A stretch of 16,051 nt of DNA from assembly GCA_002367255.1 (NCBI GenBank), contig DFBD01000244.1, positions 3,244 through 19,294 of the forward strand, written 5' to 3'. A program made the position numbers and the translations under genes. This DNA is from Rhodobacterales bacterium UBA3089 (GTDB lineage: Bacteria > Pseudomonadota > Alphaproteobacteria > Rhodobacterales > Rhodobacteraceae). Below the pieces are notes generated by a model, which did not search any database, was not told the origin of the DNA, and saw nothing but the letters and a program-made list of their open reading frames with translations. Below, piece by piece: positions 14,706 through 16,051 of the stretch. Every line of letters begins with the position of its first letter. Within the stretch, counting starts at the first letter, position 1.

Positions 14706-15467
14706 ATGAAGGTGCTAGTGCCTGTCAAACGTGTGATTGACTATAACGTGAAAGTACGCGTCAAAGCGGACGGAAGCGGTGTTGATCTGGCAAACGTTAA
14801 AATGTCGATGAACCCTTTCGACGAAATCGCTGTCGAAGAAGCGATCCGCCTGAAAGAAGCCGGAAAAGTCGAAGAAATCGTCGTGGTTTCTATCGGCGTC
14901 AAGCAATCGCAGGAAACCTTGCGTACCGCTTTGGCCATGGGTGCTGACCGCGCGATCCTGATCGTCGCGGCCGAGGATGTACACACCGACATCGAACCGC
15001 TGGCCGTTGCCAAGCTGCTGAAAGCCGTGATCGACGAGGAACAGCCCTCGCTGGTTTTGGCCGGAAAACAGGCCATCGACAACGATATGAACGCCACCGG
15101 CCAGATGCTTTCGGCATTGCTGGGCTGGTCGCAAGCGACCTATGCGTCCGAGCTGGAAATCGACGGCGACAGCGCCACGGTTACCCGCGAAGTTGATGGC
15201 GGGCTGCAAACAATCAAGGTTAAAATGCCTGCGATTGTGACGGTTGACCTTCGCCTGAACGAGCCGCGCTACGCATCGCTGCCAAACATCATGAAGGCAA
15301 AACGCAAACCGCTGGATGAAAAAACCGCTGCGGATTACGGCGTTGACGTAACCCCGCGCCTGACCGTTCTGGGCACAACCGAACCGGCCTCGCGTTCCGC
15401 AGGCGTTATGGTTGCCGACGTGGCCGAGTTGTTAACGAAACTTAAAGACGAAGCGGGGGTTATCTAA
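14706..15467 (+). CDS. etfB: Electron transfer flavoprotein subunit beta
   Basis: This 253-residue protein matches the normal EtfB length. It begins [20 protein letters not shown] and has the conserved [19 protein letters not shown] and the AMP-binding region [18 protein letters not shown], followed by MLSALLGW; the C-terminal half keeps [25 protein letters not shown]. With EtfA it forms a soluble FAD protein that accepts electrons from acyl-CoA and other dehydrogenases and passes them to ETF-quinone oxidoreductase. The ATG at 14706 was chosen because it fits the family N-terminus and has GGAG 10 bases upstream. The stop overlaps the etfA start by one base (TAATG). Confidence 0.96.
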   Translation: MKVLVPVKRVIDYNVKVRVKADGSGVDLANVKMSMNPFDEIAVEEAIRLKEAGKVEEIVVVSIGVKQSQETLRTALAMGADRAILIVAAEDVHTDIEPLAVAKLLKAVIDEEQPSLVLAGKQAIDNDMNATGQMLSALLGWSQATYASELEIDGDSATVTREVDGGLQTIKVKMPAIVTVDLRLNEPRYASLPNIMKAKRKPLDEKTAADYGVDVTPRLTVLGTTEPASRSAGVMVADVAELLTKLKDEAGVI

Positions 15468-16051
15468 TGGCTGTTCTACTTCTTGCCGAAACCAATGGCG
15501 CGGAGCTTTCCGTTGACCAAACCGCCAAAGCCGTTTCTGCCGCGAAAGCGCTCGGTGATGTAACGGTTCTTTGCGCCTCGACCGGGTGTTCGGGGGCTGC
15601 CGATGCAGCGGCCAAACTTGACGGAGTTGCCAAAGTTCTTTGCGCCGACGATGCCGCCTATGGCAACGGTCTGGCCGAGCCAATCGCCGATCTGATCGTA
15701 TCACTTGCCGGTGATTTTGAACACATCGTGGCACCTGCGACCGCGTCGGGTAAAAACATCCTGCCGCGCGTTGCCGCCCTGCTGGATGTCATGGTGATTT
15801 CCGATGTGACCGGTGTAACCGATGGCAATACATTCGAGCGCCCGACTTATGCTGGCAACGCCATGCAGACAGTTCAATCCGGCGATCCCAAGAAAGTGTT
15901 AACCGTTCGTACTGCTGGTTTTGACGCGGCAGGCTCAAACGGGTCTGCATCTGTGGAAAGCATTTCCGCCGCTGCGAACCCCGGCCTTTCGGAATGGGTT
16001 GAAGACAAAGTTCAAGCGTCTGATCGTCCGGAACTTACGTCCGCAGGCATC
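15467..16051 (+). CDS. etfA: Electron transfer flavoprotein subunit alpha (3' end outside the window)
   Basis: The frame runs from ATG 15467 to the window end, 195 codons without a stop; a full EtfA is usually a little over 300 residues. It starts [19 protein letters not shown] and has the N-terminal EtfA domain, including HIVAPATASGKNILPRVAAL near 86-105, VMVISDVTGV near 108-117 and RPTYAGNAMQTVQS near 125-138. The FAD-binding C-terminal domain is beyond the window. The one-base overlap with etfB shows an etfBA operon with coupled translation. Confidence 0.95.
   Translation, partial: MAVLLLAETNGAELSVDQTAKAVSAAKALGDVTVLCASTGCSGAADAAAKLDGVAKVLCADDAAYGNGLAEPIADLIVSLAGDFEHIVAPATASGKNILPRVAALLDVMVISDVTGVTDGNTFERPTYAGNAMQTVQSGDPKKVLTVRTAGFDAAGSNGSASVESISAAANPGLSEWVEDKVQASDRPELTSAGI

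Noticed and set aside
1..16051. CRISPR arrays, insertion sequences, rRNA or tRNA genes
   Set aside because: No regularly spaced repeats, transposase-like protein, terminal inverted repeats or RNA-gene signatures were seen on reading both strands.

Overview
The window reads as a stretch of alphaproteobacterial chromosome, most likely from the Rhodobacteraceae (marine Roseobacter-type). The reasons are protein similarity and gene content: a SoeABC-type sulfite dehydrogenase, creatinase, a twin-transmembrane HIG1 protein beside a PduO-type cobalamin adenosyltransferase and etfBA, and above all a small protein that looks like the head-spike base (Rcc01079 family) of the Rhodobacter gene transfer agent. 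This assignment is by recognition; no database search was run.

Layout. (1) 1-3244, plus strand: the 3' part of a molybdopterin oxidoreductase gene, a four-cluster ferredoxin gene and a DmsC-like membrane anchor gene, joined by stop/start overlaps. This is probably soeABC, which passes electrons from cytoplasmic sulfite to the quinone pool. (2) 3241-10623, minus strand: six genes in one direction, in transcription order parC, an SDR dehydrogenase, an AMP-forming acyl-CoA ligase, a GNAT acetyltransferase, an EamA transporter and creatinase. Most junctions are overlapping or only a few bases. The creatinase stop shares a TTAA with the soeC stop. (3) 10624-10999: an intergenic region with several short inverted repeats and no credible gene. 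(4) 11000-12666, plus strand: a second SDR, a HIG1-type membrane protein and the cobalamin adenosyltransferase. (5) 14419-12674, minus strand: a three-ORF cassette of spike base protein, lectin-like (LamG/concanavalin A-like) protein and SGNH/GDSL-type esterase. (6) 14706-16051, plus strand: etfB and the 5' part of etfA.

The most interesting part is region 5. The lectin-like ORF stops just past a run of six G, where the lectin fold should still be in progress. The missing end of the fold is read in the -1 frame and continues into the esterase. The junction carries a canonical slippery heptamer (GGGGGGT in the zero frame), a 7-8 nt spacer, and two alternative downstream stems. This suggests either a programmed -1 frameshift making a 491-residue lectin-esterase fusion, or a homopolymer indel that broke one gene into two. 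Placed behind a spike-base gene, the fusion would make sense as a receptor-binding or capsule-modifying spike fibre of a gene transfer agent or phage-derived particle. The cassette lies between adenosyltransferase and etfB genes that I recall as neighbours in related genomes, and CtrA-like TTAA-N7-TTAA motifs lie around it.

Of the metabolic genes, the acyl-CoA ligase, SDRs, cobalamin adenosyltransferase and ETF fit fatty-acid, propionate or polyhydroxybutyrate-type acyl-CoA metabolism. SoeABC and creatinase fit use of organic sulfur and nitrogen compounds from a marine or host environment.
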